The notes under the pieces are model-generated. The model saw only the letters and a list, made by a program, of their open reading frames with translations, searched no databases and was not told where the DNA came from. From Vreelandella boliviensis LC1 (GTDB taxonomy: Bacteria; Pseudomonadota; Gammaproteobacteria; Pseudomonadales; Halomonadaceae), in the NCBI RefSeq assembly GCF_000236035.1, contig NZ_JH393258.1:649065-713064 (forward strand): a stretch of DNA of 64,000 nt, in the 5' to 3' direction. Shown one piece after another: positions 56,276 to 64,000 of the stretch; the first letter of the stretch is position 1, and each line of letters starts with the position of its first letter. A program made the translations under genes and the position numbers.

Positions 56276-56952
56276 GTAGCGCCTTCCTTGGACTCGCCGT
56301 CATGCCCCAAGGCCTCGATGCCTTCCAGATGTAAAAGCTGCCTAATCAGCAAAGCGCCGAGCATCGACCCTAGCCAGGCGACTAACAACCCCACGCTAAT
56401 TAACGCCTGGGCAGGCGGCGAGGTACCCGCCACGCCAGCCAGCAGCATAAACACCCCCGAGCCAAGCAGATTAAACGCCAGCAGGCGACGTAGCAGATGG
56501 CGATGCAGTGCAAATGCCCCTATGGCACTGGCGGCAATCACCACCCCAGCAAGAAGCAGCGGATGCTCTGAAGGTGAATACGCCATGTCGACTATTACAT
56601 AGAGAATCGCCGCACCGATCATCACAAACCAGGCCAGCGCCAACAGCAAACGTATAGCCGCTCGCGACCAGGGTTCGTTAAAGGTATCGCGCTTGAGAGG
56701 GGAAGAAGCACCAGGTAAAAGGTGGCCCAGGGCATAGAAAAAGCAGAGCCCTGTTAGCACGACGCCCAACAACAGCTCGGTAACAACAAGCCAGGGAGCG
56801 CCGAGTTGCCACCATGCCAGCGTCATGACGACAGCAAAGGCCACAAAAAAGCAGCAGGCGCGCACCAGGTGGCGATCAAACAGGCACACTAGTGCCGACA
56901 CCGTTAGGCATAGCGCCAGGACTGCTTCTATCGTATCAAAGGAAGCTATCAT
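56272..56952 (-). CDS. MbhD/DUF4040-like + NuoK/MrpC-like fusion subunit
   Basis: A 226-residue protein with about seven membrane helices. The N-terminal part (about 1-75) looks like an MbhD/DUF4040 module (TIEAVLALCLTVSALVCLFDRHLVRACCFF...WLVVTELLLGVVLTGLCFFYALG). A central linker with a further helix (about 80-115) follows, then a NuoK/MrpC-like three-helix part (LLLAGVVIAASAIGAFALHRHLLRRLLAFNLLGSGVFMLL). Separate genes encode these units in Mrp and Mbh systems. It is the first gene of the operon and overlaps the next by 4 nt. Confidence 0.78.
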   Translation of the reverse strand: MIASFDTIEAVLALCLTVSALVCLFDRHLVRACCFFVAFAVVMTLAWWQLGAPWLVVTELLLGVVLTGLCFFYALGHLLPGASSPLKRDTFNEPWSRAAIRLLLALAWFVMIGAAILYVIVDMAYSPSEHPLLLAGVVIAASAIGAFALHRHLLRRLLAFNLLGSGVFMLLAGVAGTSPPAQALISVGLLVAWLGSMLGALLIRQLLHLEGIEALGHDGESKEGAT

Positions 56953-57031
56953 TCGTTTTCGCTACATCCTTGCATCGGTCACGAATAGGTGCTTACTGTG
57001 CCTGCCTTTTACACCGTTGTCGACGCAGCTA

Positions 57032-57697
57032 TTAACCTAAACGAGCACTTAGCCATTTGCCAATATCATTCACCTGCTGGGGGCAAAGCGCATGGGCCAT
57101 CGGGTATTGGCGATAATTAACGCTGTAACCCATCGCTTTTAAGCGGTCGGCACCGGTGCGACCCAAGCTTTCAGGCACAATGGGGTCAAAGTTACCGTGC
57201 TGGACTTCTACAGGGATCTGACGGTTAGCTTCTGCAAGGTCGATATTGTCTGCCGTCGCAAAGTAGGTCGACATGGCCAACAAGCCCCCCAGCGGCACAG
57301 GAAAAGTCAGCGCGGCGTGGTAGGCGACAGCACCACCTTGCGAAAAGCCCGCCACAATAATGCGTTGGCTGTCTATACCCTGATCGATCTGCTCTTGAAT
57401 CAGCGCTTGGATTCGCTTAGCAGATTTCTTGAGCTGGCTCTCATCAACCCTACGCCCCAAATCCATCGCTAAAATATCGTACCAAGCGGGCATCACCATA
57501 CCGCCATTAATCGTTACCGGCAGGCGTGGCGCATGGGGCATGATAAAGCGCACGTGTGAGTCTTTGGGTAGCGCTAATGCGGGAACCAACGGTTCAAAAT
57601 CGTGCCCATCCGCACCTAAGCCGTGAATAATAAAGACGCAGGCATCGGCGGGTTGACCATCTTTCGGTTCAATAATCAGTTCGCCAGGAGCAGTCAT
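57032..57697 (-). CDS. Carboxylesterase (alpha/beta hydrolase)
   Basis: A 221-residue alpha/beta hydrolase of the small carboxylesterase/lysophospholipase type. The nucleophile elbow GFSQGG (IIVAGFSQGGAVAYH), the acid in GNFDPIVPES and the catalytic His in YPMAHALCPQ give a full Ser-Asp-His triad. The oxyanion region is VFIIHGLGADGHDF. It should hydrolyse short-chain esters. ATG 57697 follows AAGGA; a TTG at 57718 is less likely. Confidence 0.9.
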   Translation of the reverse strand: MTAPGELIIEPKDGQPADACVFIIHGLGADGHDFEPLVPALALPKDSHVRFIMPHAPRLPVTINGGMVMPAWYDILAMDLGRRVDESQLKKSAKRIQALIQEQIDQGIDSQRIIVAGFSQGGAVAYHAALTFPVPLGGLLAMSTYFATADNIDLAEANRQIPVEVQHGNFDPIVPESLGRTGADRLKAMGYSVNYRQYPMAHALCPQQVNDIGKWLSARLG

Positions 57698-57787
57698 GAA
57701 GTCGTATTCCTTATTCAAAAAGCGTCACCCTAGCGCAAACCCGCGTTAACAGCGAGCGGGGGGAGACCCTAAAATAGTAGCAGCACG

Positions 57788-59557
57788 TTAAAAGGGCCAT
57801 ATCAGGGGAATTAAAAAGAGCGCTATGGCACCGGTCAGTATATTTAATCCACTGCCCAGGCGTAGAAAATCACTCATCCGGTAGCCACCCGGGCCATATA
57901 CCATCAGGTTGGTTTGATAACCGATGGGGGTTAAAAAGCTTGCCGAGGCGGCAAACATTACCGCCACCACATAGGGCATCGGGCTAACGCCCAAGCTTTC
58001 GGCAGCGCTCATCACCACCGGAAAAATAATTACCGCCGCTGCGTTATTGGTCACCAGTTCGGTGAGCAGTGCGACGACGCAGTAAGTGCCTATCAATAGT
58101 AGCAATGGATTCCCTGCCACTATTGTTAGCACCCCGCCGGCCATTACTTCAGCGGCACCAGAGCTCTGCAGTGCAGCCCCCACCCCAAACGACGCAGCAA
58201 TGGTGAGCAACACCTGGGTATCCAGGCCACGCTTGGCAGCGCCCACCGAACAACAGCCCGTTAATAGCGCCAATGCCGCCCCCAGCATGGCCGCGTTAAG
58301 CATGCTCAACACACCGAAAGCGGCGAGTAGCACGGCACCTAATAGCAGGCCCCACGCTAGCGGCGCTTTCTCATGAATCGGCCGCGCCGCGCCATTTAGC
58401 TCACTAATCAGCAAAAAGTCCCTCGACTGGCGGTGACGCTCAATAAAGGGGGGCCGCGCCTCCAGCAACAACACGTCGGCGGGCTGTAGTCGCACTTGGC
58501 CAAGATTACCCTTAACCCGTTCACCGCCACGGCAGATCGCCAGCACCGCTGCTCCATAAAGGGTTCTAAAGTGGCCATCGCGAATACGCTGGCCAATAAA
58601 CTGGCACTGATTTGAGACCACCGCCTCAACTAAGCGGCGCTCTTTAAACTCTTTCTCCAAACTGGAGGTGGCATCACGGGAAGGAATTAAGCCACGAATT
58701 TGCTGCAACTCTACCGCCGCATCAGAGGTACCTGCAAACACCAGCCGATCACCGCCTTTGAGCTGCTCGCCAGGCCCAACAACGCTGACCACGTTGCCCG
58801 CACGCTCAATCTCGACTAAAAACAGCTCCTGTAGGTGACGTAGCCCTGCCTCTTCGACAGTGCGATCCACCAGCACTCCTACCGGGTCGACTTCCATTTC
58901 GATAGTGAACTCGCGCGGATTGGCAAACGCATTGGCCACCCCCTCCCGAGCGGGCAACAACCGTGGCCCTAACAAGACTAGATAAGCAAGTCCTGCGATG
59001 GCCACGGGAACACCTACCCAGGCCAAATCCAACAGCCCCATGCCAAGCTCAGGGTAACGCTCCAACAGCAGCCCATGTACCACCAAGTTAGTGCTAGTGC
59101 CAAATAGCGTAATGGTGCCACCGAGGATAGAGGCGAAACTAAGCGGCATCAGCAGCCGCTGGGGAGACAAGCGCAGCCGACGACTCCAGCTCATGACCGC
59201 GGGAATATAGGTTGCAACGACGGGGGTATTATTGACAAAGCCGCTAAGCGAAGCCACCGGGATCAGCAGGCGAACCAGCGCGCCTCGCTCGCTTTTTGGC
59301 CGTTTGAGTACATAGCGAATAATCAGGTCGATGCCGCCAGTTTCGCGGATGCTGGCCACCAGCACATACATAAACGCCACAGTAAACAGGCCGCTATTGG
59401 AGAAGCCCCCCAGCGCCTGCTGCGGGTCAATCACGCCCAGCGTCATGAGTAAAATAACTGCGCCCAGCAAGATAATATCCGGCCCCAGGCGCGAAAAGGC
59501 CATGAGCGGGAAGATAGTAAGCACTACCCCTACTGCTATCCAGGCATCCAGCGACAT
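57788..59557 (-). CDS. SLC13 family transporter with two RCK C-terminal domains
   Basis: A 589-residue protein with about 11 membrane helices split by a cytoplasmic pair of RCK_C/TrkA_C domains (about 210-290 and 300-380). The SLC13/DASS signs are NNTPVVATYIPAVMSW and, near the end, LVTNNAAAVIIFPVVMSAAESLG, with FLTPIGYQTNLMVYGPGGY. Family members take up dicarboxylates, citrate or sulfate; sulfate-type SLC13 proteins commonly carry RCK domains. The start is ATG 59557, with AAGGAT upstream. Confidence 0.88.
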   Translation of the reverse strand: MSLDAWIAVGVVLTIFPLMAFSRLGPDIILLGAVILLMTLGVIDPQQALGGFSNSGLFTVAFMYVLVASIRETGGIDLIIRYVLKRPKSERGALVRLLIPVASLSGFVNNTPVVATYIPAVMSWSRRLRLSPQRLLMPLSFASILGGTITLFGTSTNLVVHGLLLERYPELGMGLLDLAWVGVPVAIAGLAYLVLLGPRLLPAREGVANAFANPREFTIEMEVDPVGVLVDRTVEEAGLRHLQELFLVEIERAGNVVSVVGPGEQLKGGDRLVFAGTSDAAVELQQIRGLIPSRDATSSLEKEFKERRLVEAVVSNQCQFIGQRIRDGHFRTLYGAAVLAICRGGERVKGNLGQVRLQPADVLLLEARPPFIERHRQSRDFLLISELNGAARPIHEKAPLAWGLLLGAVLLAAFGVLSMLNAAMLGAALALLTGCCSVGAAKRGLDTQVLLTIAASFGVGAALQSSGAAEVMAGGVLTIVAGNPLLLLIGTYCVVALLTELVTNNAAAVIIFPVVMSAAESLGVSPMPYVVAVMFAASASFLTPIGYQTNLMVYGPGGYRMSDFLRLGSGLNILTGAIALFLIPLIWPF

Positions 59558-59675
59558 AACCACAACATCCTTAACAAATAAGCATGGTGGTATTGTGAAG
59601 CCAATCCTATATTCTAAAAAGTTATTTTTAGAAACACTTAAAGATCAAAATGGAATATAAGGCATATATAGGCAC

Positions 59676-59700
59676 AAAAAACCCCGCACATGGCGGGGTT
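59676..59700 (-). terminator. Rho-independent terminator after the cold-shock gene
   Basis: On the minus strand AACCCCGC (from 59700) pairs with GCGGGGTT (to 59680), a perfect 8-bp stem with a 5-nt loop, and runs into six T residues (59676-59681). It lies 58 bp after the csp stop. Confidence 0.9.
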
Positions 59701-59757
59701 TCTTGGTCAATCAACGCTAGGCGATGATTACTAACATCACAATGTTTAAGAGTTAAC

Positions 59758-59961
59758 TTAAACAGGCTTGATGTTAGAAGCCTGAAGGCCTTTTTTACCC
59801 TGGGTGACGTCGAAGGAAACCTTCTGACCGTCTTGCAGAGATTTGAAGCCTTCTGCCTGAATTTCAGAGAAATGCGCGAACAGATCGTCGCCATTGTCGT
59901 CAGGAGAAATAAAGCCAAAACCTTTTGTGTCGTTAAACCACTTAACGGTACCAGTTGCCAT
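59758..59961 (-). CDS. CspA family cold-shock protein
   Basis: A 67-residue OB-fold protein with RNP1 KGFGFI and RNP2 LFAHF, starting [17 protein letters not shown]. It binds single-stranded RNA/DNA and acts as an RNA chaperone. A 203-bp gap lies upstream, long enough for the extended 5' leader usual in cspA-type genes. Whether it is cold-induced cannot be read from sequence. Confidence 0.95.
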   Translation of the reverse strand: MATGTVKWFNDTKGFGFISPDDNGDDLFAHFSEIQAEGFKSLQDGQKVSFDVTQGKKGLQASNIKPV

Positions 59962-60164
59962 TATCCAAATCCTCAATATTGCTAATTAAACCGGGAAATA
60001 CCCGAATTGCAGTGGGCATAACAAGAGACTTTCACCAGATTTAACGCTAGAGGCGCTTCTATACTGCTGACAACGTTCGACTTGCTAACCAACTGACGAC
60101 ATTTTGCGCTTAACTGCCCTGCCACGTCAACACCCCATAAAACACTGATTAATATATCTTGCCA

Positions 60165-61853
60165 CTAGGTACTGCCTGAAACCTGACGACTCTCAGCCAG
60201 TACCCAACCAGCGGCCTTCTCCGCAATCATCAGCGTGGGCGAGTTTGTGTTACCGCTGGTGATTGTCGGCATAACGCTGGCGTCGGCCACTCTTAGCCCG
60301 CTAATACCGCGCACTCGCAGCCGCGCATCGACCACCGCCATAACGTCATCCTCGCGCCCCATTCGGGCGGTGCCGACCGGGTGAAAAATAGTCGTGCCGA
60401 TATCACCGGCCAGGCGGGCTAACTCATCGTCGCTTTGGTACTCGACGCCGGGCTTCACCTCTTCCGGCACGTATTTCGCAAACGCAGGCTGCTCGGCGAT
60501 GCGCCTTGTCACCCGTAGAGAATCCGCGGCCACCTTGCGATCTTCAGGAGTACTCAGGTAATTGGGAGAAATCGCCGGGGCCTGGCGCGGGTCGCTGCTT
60601 TTAAGCCGCACCGTGCCACGGCTGGTGGGGTTCAAATTGCATACGCTGGCGGTAATCGCTGGGTACGGGTGTAACGGCTGGCCAAAGGCTTCCAGGCTTA
60701 GCGGTTGCACGTGGTACTGGATATTGGGGTGCGGCTGATCCTGCGTACTGCGGGTAAAAGCGCCTAACTGCGAAGGGGCCATGCTCATCGGCCCAGAGCG
60801 TTTAAGCAGGTATTCGAGCCCAATCCCCGCTTTACCCCACAGTGTGCTGGCCATGGCATTTAGGGTTTTGCCATTGGTGATCCGATATATCGAACGAATC
60901 TGCAGATGATCCTGTAAGTTTTCGCCGACACCCGGCAGCTCATGCACCACCTCCACGCCGTGCTCACGCAGCGTCTCTGTGGGCCCCACACCGGAAAGCT
61001 GAAGTAGATGTGGCGTACCAATAGCGCCTGCACAGAGCACCACTTCTGCACTGCCGCCTTCCTTGCTTAACATCGCACGCTGGGTTTTACCTCCTCGCTC
61101 TACCTCTACACCCGTGCAGCGTAGTGCGTCCCCTTGCTCAAAGAGCAGCCGATTGACCTGGGTGGAGTGCCATAGTGTGAGGTTTTTGCGCTTAAGCGCA
61201 GGGCGTAAAAATGCTTTGGCGGTATTCCAGCGCCAGCCCGAGCGCTGATTAACCTCAAAGTAGGCCACGCCTTCATTAGAGCCGCGGTTAAAATCGTCGC
61301 TACGCGGGATGCCCGCCTGCACAGCAGCTTCGGCGAAATCATCCAACACCTGCCACTTGAGGCGCTGCTTTTCGATCCGCCACTCGCCACCGTGGCCGTG
61401 AAAGTCGCGGTGTTTTTCGTCTGCATCGCCGCCCTCGTCCAGACGGTAGTGGTCTTCGTGTTTGATGAAGTCGGGAAGGCAGTTCTCCCAGCGCCATGCG
61501 TTGTCGCCGGTGACCTCCGCCCAGTGGTCGTAGTCCCGCGCCTGGCCGCGCATATAGATCATGCCGTTGATGCTGGAGCAGCCGCCCAGGGTTTTCCCCC
61601 GCGGGTAGATCAGCGAACGGCCGTTGAGCCCTTTATCGGGCTCGGTGCGAAACAGCCAGTCGGTGCGTGGGTTATTAATGCAGTAGAGATAGCCCACCGG
61701 AATATGAATCCAGTGGTAGTTATCGCGACCGCCCGCCTCTATCAGTAGCACCTTATTATTGGGATTAGCGCTCAAACGATTAGCCAGCAGGCACCCCGCG
61801 GTGCCTGCGCCAATCACGATATAGTCGAAATTGTTATTGGTGGGTTCTGACAT
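60165..61853 (-). CDS. GMC family flavoprotein dehydrogenase, probable 3-hydroxypropionate dehydrogenase
   Basis: A 562-residue FAD-dependent GMC oxidoreductase, choline dehydrogenase-like. It has the FAD-binding YIVIGAGTAGCLLANRLS, the PRGKTLGGCSSINGMIYMRG signature and C-terminal TTIFHPVGTARMG with the catalytic His. It shares an operon with mmsA (26 bp) and a divergent LysR gene. The same gene trio in Pseudomonas (hpdH-mmsA) and Halomonas (dddA-dddC) oxidises 3-hydroxypropionate to malonate semialdehyde, so I infer that function. A choline or other alcohol dehydrogenase is the alternative, and no betB or betI is seen here. Confidence 0.82.
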   Translation of the reverse strand: MSEPTNNNFDYIVIGAGTAGCLLANRLSANPNNKVLLIEAGGRDNYHWIHIPVGYLYCINNPRTDWLFRTEPDKGLNGRSLIYPRGKTLGGCSSINGMIYMRGQARDYDHWAEVTGDNAWRWENCLPDFIKHEDHYRLDEGGDADEKHRDFHGHGGEWRIEKQRLKWQVLDDFAEAAVQAGIPRSDDFNRGSNEGVAYFEVNQRSGWRWNTAKAFLRPALKRKNLTLWHSTQVNRLLFEQGDALRCTGVEVERGGKTQRAMLSKEGGSAEVVLCAGAIGTPHLLQLSGVGPTETLREHGVEVVHELPGVGENLQDHLQIRSIYRITNGKTLNAMASTLWGKAGIGLEYLLKRSGPMSMAPSQLGAFTRSTQDQPHPNIQYHVQPLSLEAFGQPLHPYPAITASVCNLNPTSRGTVRLKSSDPRQAPAISPNYLSTPEDRKVAADSLRVTRRIAEQPAFAKYVPEEVKPGVEYQSDDELARLAGDIGTTIFHPVGTARMGREDDVMAVVDARLRVRGISGLRVADASVMPTITSGNTNSPTLMIAEKAAGWVLAESRQVSGST

Positions 61854-61879
61854 TAGTCGGCTCCGGTAACGTGTGGGCG

Positions 61880-63391
61880 TTACTTCGCCGTGGGCATCAC
61901 AAACTCAGCCCCGGCATCAATCGAATCCGACCAGCGCTGCATAATCGATTTCTGCTTGGTGTAGAAACGCACGCCTTCTTCGCCATAGGCGTGGGTATCA
62001 CCAAACATCGAGCGCTTCCAGCCGCCAAAGCCGTGCCACGCCATAGGCACTGGAATGGGCACATTGATGCCCACCATGCCGACCTGAATACGGCGGCCAA
62101 ACTCACGCGCAACCGTACCGCTTTCGGTAAAGCAGCTAACACCGTTGCCGAACTCGTGGTCGTTAATCAACTGGATCGCGGTGGCAATATCCGGCACCCG
62201 CACACAGACCAGCACCGGGCCAAAAATCTCCTCTTTGTAGATCGTCATCTCTGGAGTGACATTGTCAAACAGCGTGCCGCCCATCCAAAACCCGTCGGCG
62301 CAGTCCTCCCCCGCCGCTGTGGCGTCAAAGTTGCGGCCATCGACCAACAGTTCGGCGCCTTCAGCCACGCCTTTTTCGATATACCCGGTAATCCGCTGGT
62401 GGGCTTGGCGAGTCACAATGGGACCCATTTCTGCATCCAGCTGCATGCCATCTTTTACTTTTAGCGCTTTTGCCCGCTCCGCCAATGCAGGGACGACTTT
62501 GTCCGCCACATCGCCGACCAACACCGCCACACTAATTGCCATGCAGCGCTCACCGGCAGAGCCATAGGCAGCACCGATCAGTGCATCGACGGCTTTATCC
62601 AAATGCGCATCAGGCATCACTACCATATGATTTTTGGCCCCGCCCAAGGCTTGAATGCGCTTGCCGTTGCGCGCACCGCGCTCGTAGATCAGGTTGGCGA
62701 CCGGCGTGGAGCCCACAAACGACAACGCTCTAACGTGTGGGTGGTCGATAAGCGCTTCCACGCAGTCTTTATCACCCTGCACAACGTTGAACACGCCATC
62801 GGGCAGGCCCGCCTGCTTTAGCAGATCAGCCATCAGCAGCGAAGCGCTGGGGTCGAGCGGGCTGGGTTTCAAAATAAACGTATTACCAGCCGCAATTGCC
62901 AGCGGGAACATCCACATCGGCACCATGGCGGGGAAGTTAAACGGCGTTATACCAGCCACGACGCCTAACGGCTGGCGCAGCGTCCAGTTATCAATCCCGG
63001 TGCTGACTTGCTCGGTATAGTCACCCTTTAACAACTGCGGGATACCGCAGGCAAATTCAACAATATCGATACCGCGGGCCACTTCCCCCTGGGCATCGGT
63101 GAATACTTTGCCGTGCTCCTTGGTAATCGCCTCGGCTAGTTCATCTTTATGGACGTTCAGCAATTCCAAAAACTTGAACATCACCCGGGCGCGACGGATG
63201 GGCGGCGTATCTGCCCAGGCTGGGAAAGCGGCTTGTGCTGCCTCTACCGCCGTATTGACGTCCGCCGGAGACGCTAGCGACACGCGACCGGTCACACGTC
63301 CCGAGGCGGGGTTAAATACGTCCTGGGATTGAGAGGATTCACCAGCGGTGACCTGGCCATTAATAAAGTGCTGAATCGCTGTTGTTGTCAT
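61880..63391 (-). CDS. mmsA: CoA-acylating methylmalonate/malonate-semialdehyde dehydrogenase
   Basis: A 503-residue aldehyde dehydrogenase of the MmsA type, which uses NAD and CoA and releases CO2, giving acetyl-CoA from malonate semialdehyde or propionyl-CoA from methylmalonate semialdehyde. Distinctive parts are [36 protein letters not shown] (Gly-Ala-Lys-Asn-His instead of the usual GGKSP), and [17 protein letters not shown] with the Cys near 284. It is the first gene of the operon with the GMC dehydrogenase downstream, and it is divergent from a LysR gene. Confidence 0.94.
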   Translation of the reverse strand: MTTTAIQHFINGQVTAGESSQSQDVFNPASGRVTGRVSLASPADVNTAVEAAQAAFPAWADTPPIRRARVMFKFLELLNVHKDELAEAITKEHGKVFTDAQGEVARGIDIVEFACGIPQLLKGDYTEQVSTGIDNWTLRQPLGVVAGITPFNFPAMVPMWMFPLAIAAGNTFILKPSPLDPSASLLMADLLKQAGLPDGVFNVVQGDKDCVEALIDHPHVRALSFVGSTPVANLIYERGARNGKRIQALGGAKNHMVVMPDAHLDKAVDALIGAAYGSAGERCMAISVAVLVGDVADKVVPALAERAKALKVKDGMQLDAEMGPIVTRQAHQRITGYIEKGVAEGAELLVDGRNFDATAAGEDCADGFWMGGTLFDNVTPEMTIYKEEIFGPVLVCVRVPDIATAIQLINDHEFGNGVSCFTESGTVAREFGRRIQVGMVGINVPIPVPMAWHGFGGWKRSMFGDTHAYGEEGVRFYTKQKSIMQRWSDSIDAGAEFVMPTAK

Positions 63392-63452
63392 GGTATTGCC
63401 TGCTTTTAAAGACGCATATTAAGAACACGCGTGAAGAGCTTGCCTAAAAACG

Positions 63453-63464
63453 CTTGCTAGCAAG
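63453..63464. promoter_or_regulatory. Palindrome between mmsA and the divergent LysR gene
   Basis: Perfect 12-bp palindrome CTTGCTAGCAAG, extended to 18 bp with one mismatched pair. It lies 61 bp before the mmsA start and 107 bp before the LysR start, a plausible operator or activator site for the LysR protein. Confidence 0.5.
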
Positions 63465-63571
63465 AGTCTAATGTCAGCCTAGCCTACCGTGCGCTGCGAA
63501 CGGATCAATTGAGTTATTTAAAAGCCAGTTATAAGCTTTGCTAATATCACAGCAAGTATTTGAGGGCCATC

Positions 63572-64000
63572 ATGCAAGAATACGCCACACTGCGCGCCTT
63601 CGTGGCCGTTGCACGAACGGGTAGCGTTTCACGCGCCGCAGAACAGCTACACCTGACCCAGCCGGCCATTAGCCTAAAGTTGAAGCAGCTGCAGGCGAAT
63701 ATAGGACTCACGCTGTTTAGTCGGCGCCCTCAGGGTCTAGCGCTGACGGCCGACGGCCATGCGTTGCTACCTGCCGCTGAAAAAGCCCTGACCAGCGCCC
63801 AGGCGTTTGAGCAAACCGCCGGAACACTGCATAGCACGCTGCGCGGCAAGCTCTCAATCGGCACCATTGTCGACCCCGAATTTCTACGTCTAGGCGCATT
63901 TTTGAGCCGATTGATGGCCCGAGCACCGCAGCTAGAAACCGAGCTGCAGCATGGAATGAGCGGCAGCGTGCTTAATCGCATTGAACAAGGTGATTTAGAT
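63572..64000 (+). CDS. LysR family regulator, cut by window end
   Basis: The first 143 codons of a LysR protein; the frame is still open at base 64000. The N-terminal HTH is clear (TGSVSRAAEQLHLTQPAISLKLKQLQ, about 17-42) and the start of the effector domain follows (KLSIGTIVDPEFL). It is divergent from mmsA, matching the LysR regulators that activate 3-hydroxypropionate degradation genes in Pseudomonas. That role is inferred from position. The stretch 63392-63571 between the two starts holds the palindrome at 63453-63464. Confidence 0.88.
   Translation, partial: MQEYATLRAFVAVARTGSVSRAAEQLHLTQPAISLKLKQLQANIGLTLFSRRPQGLALTADGHALLPAAEKALTSAQAFEQTAGTLHSTLRGKLSIGTIVDPEFLRLGAFLSRLMARAPQLETELQHGMSGSVLNRIEQGDLD

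Noticed and set aside
51514-56952. A DabA-DabB type inorganic carbon uptake operon
   Set aside because: There is no DabA (DUF2309) gene beside the antiporter-like subunits, and three such subunits plus a fusion do not fit the two-gene form.
60165-61853. Choline dehydrogenase betA
   Set aside because: The fold is the same, but no betB or betI is adjacent and the mmsA/LysR partners point to 3-hydroxypropionate.
1-64000. CRISPR arrays, tRNA or rRNA genes, integrases, transposases, toxin-antitoxin or phage defence genes
   Set aside because: I looked for repeats with regular spacers, tRNA-like ends and typical protein motifs and saw none. The three-copy 12-15 bp tandem repeats have no spacers.

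Overview
The window looks like a chromosomal segment of a moderately halophilic gammaproteobacterium, most likely Halomonadaceae (Halomonas and relatives). This is inferred from gene content: an aruCFGDB-type arginine succinyltransferase operon beside an AraC-type ArgR-like regulator, a FabV-type enoyl reductase, a PA4780-type RIO kinase beside dbpA, a DUF3008 protein, and a GMC dehydrogenase + mmsA pair resembling the 3-hydroxypropionate genes known from Halomonas and Pseudomonas. No rRNA, tRNA, CRISPR array, prophage or complete insertion sequence was recognised. Most of the window is dense, ordinary metabolic, transport and regulatory DNA.

Layout. 0-5 kb: a Sel1-type gene broken by a stop codon, a DUF305 periplasmic protein, an NfeD + SPFH membrane pair and a membrane diguanylate cyclase. 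5-19 kb: a DUF2252 protein, a DUF3311 + sodium-solute symporter pair, a GlxA-type regulator divergent from a methyltransferase, a GST beside a WYL regulator, a second diguanylate cyclase, BluB, a quinone reductase with its divergent LysR, a MarR/EamA pair with two palindromic operators, a GNAT and a DUF523 protein. 19.5-31.8 kb is an arginine catabolism island. The anaerobic deiminase operon (antiporter, arcA, arcB, arcC) has a likely ANR/FNR box. It converges on a shared hairpin with the aerobic AST operon (astC-aruF-aruG-astD-astB, no astE), which is preceded by an AraC-family regulator and interrupted by a 150-bp inverted-repeat element.

32-50 kb: housekeeping and stress genes, namely FabV, glutathione peroxidase, LysE exporter, YeeN-type YebC protein, an MscS channel with an unrecognised partner, NUDIX, an MDR oxidoreductase, an ABC exporter, an AbrB-type transporter, RIO kinase, DbpA, YbaK, an atypical CDF transporter, LysR and PIN-PhoH. 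50.5-57 kb: YihY and a tightly coupled four-gene operon of Mrp/complex-I-like membrane subunits (three NuoL/M/N-type proteins plus an MbhD-NuoK-like fusion) with no soluble redox subunits. 57-64 kb: a carboxylesterase, an SLC13/RCK transporter, a cold-shock protein, and a GMC dehydrogenase + CoA-acylating semialdehyde dehydrogenase operon with a divergent LysR gene cut by the window end.

The items most worth a second look are the Mrp-like operon, whose third subunit has lost the conserved TM5 glutamate; the two opposed arginine pathways and the ANR-like box; the mscS partner protein; the inverted-repeat element; the twin MarR palindromes; and several three-copy tandem repeats of 12, 14 and 15 bp next to gene ends. 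No wholly new defence or mobile system was seen.
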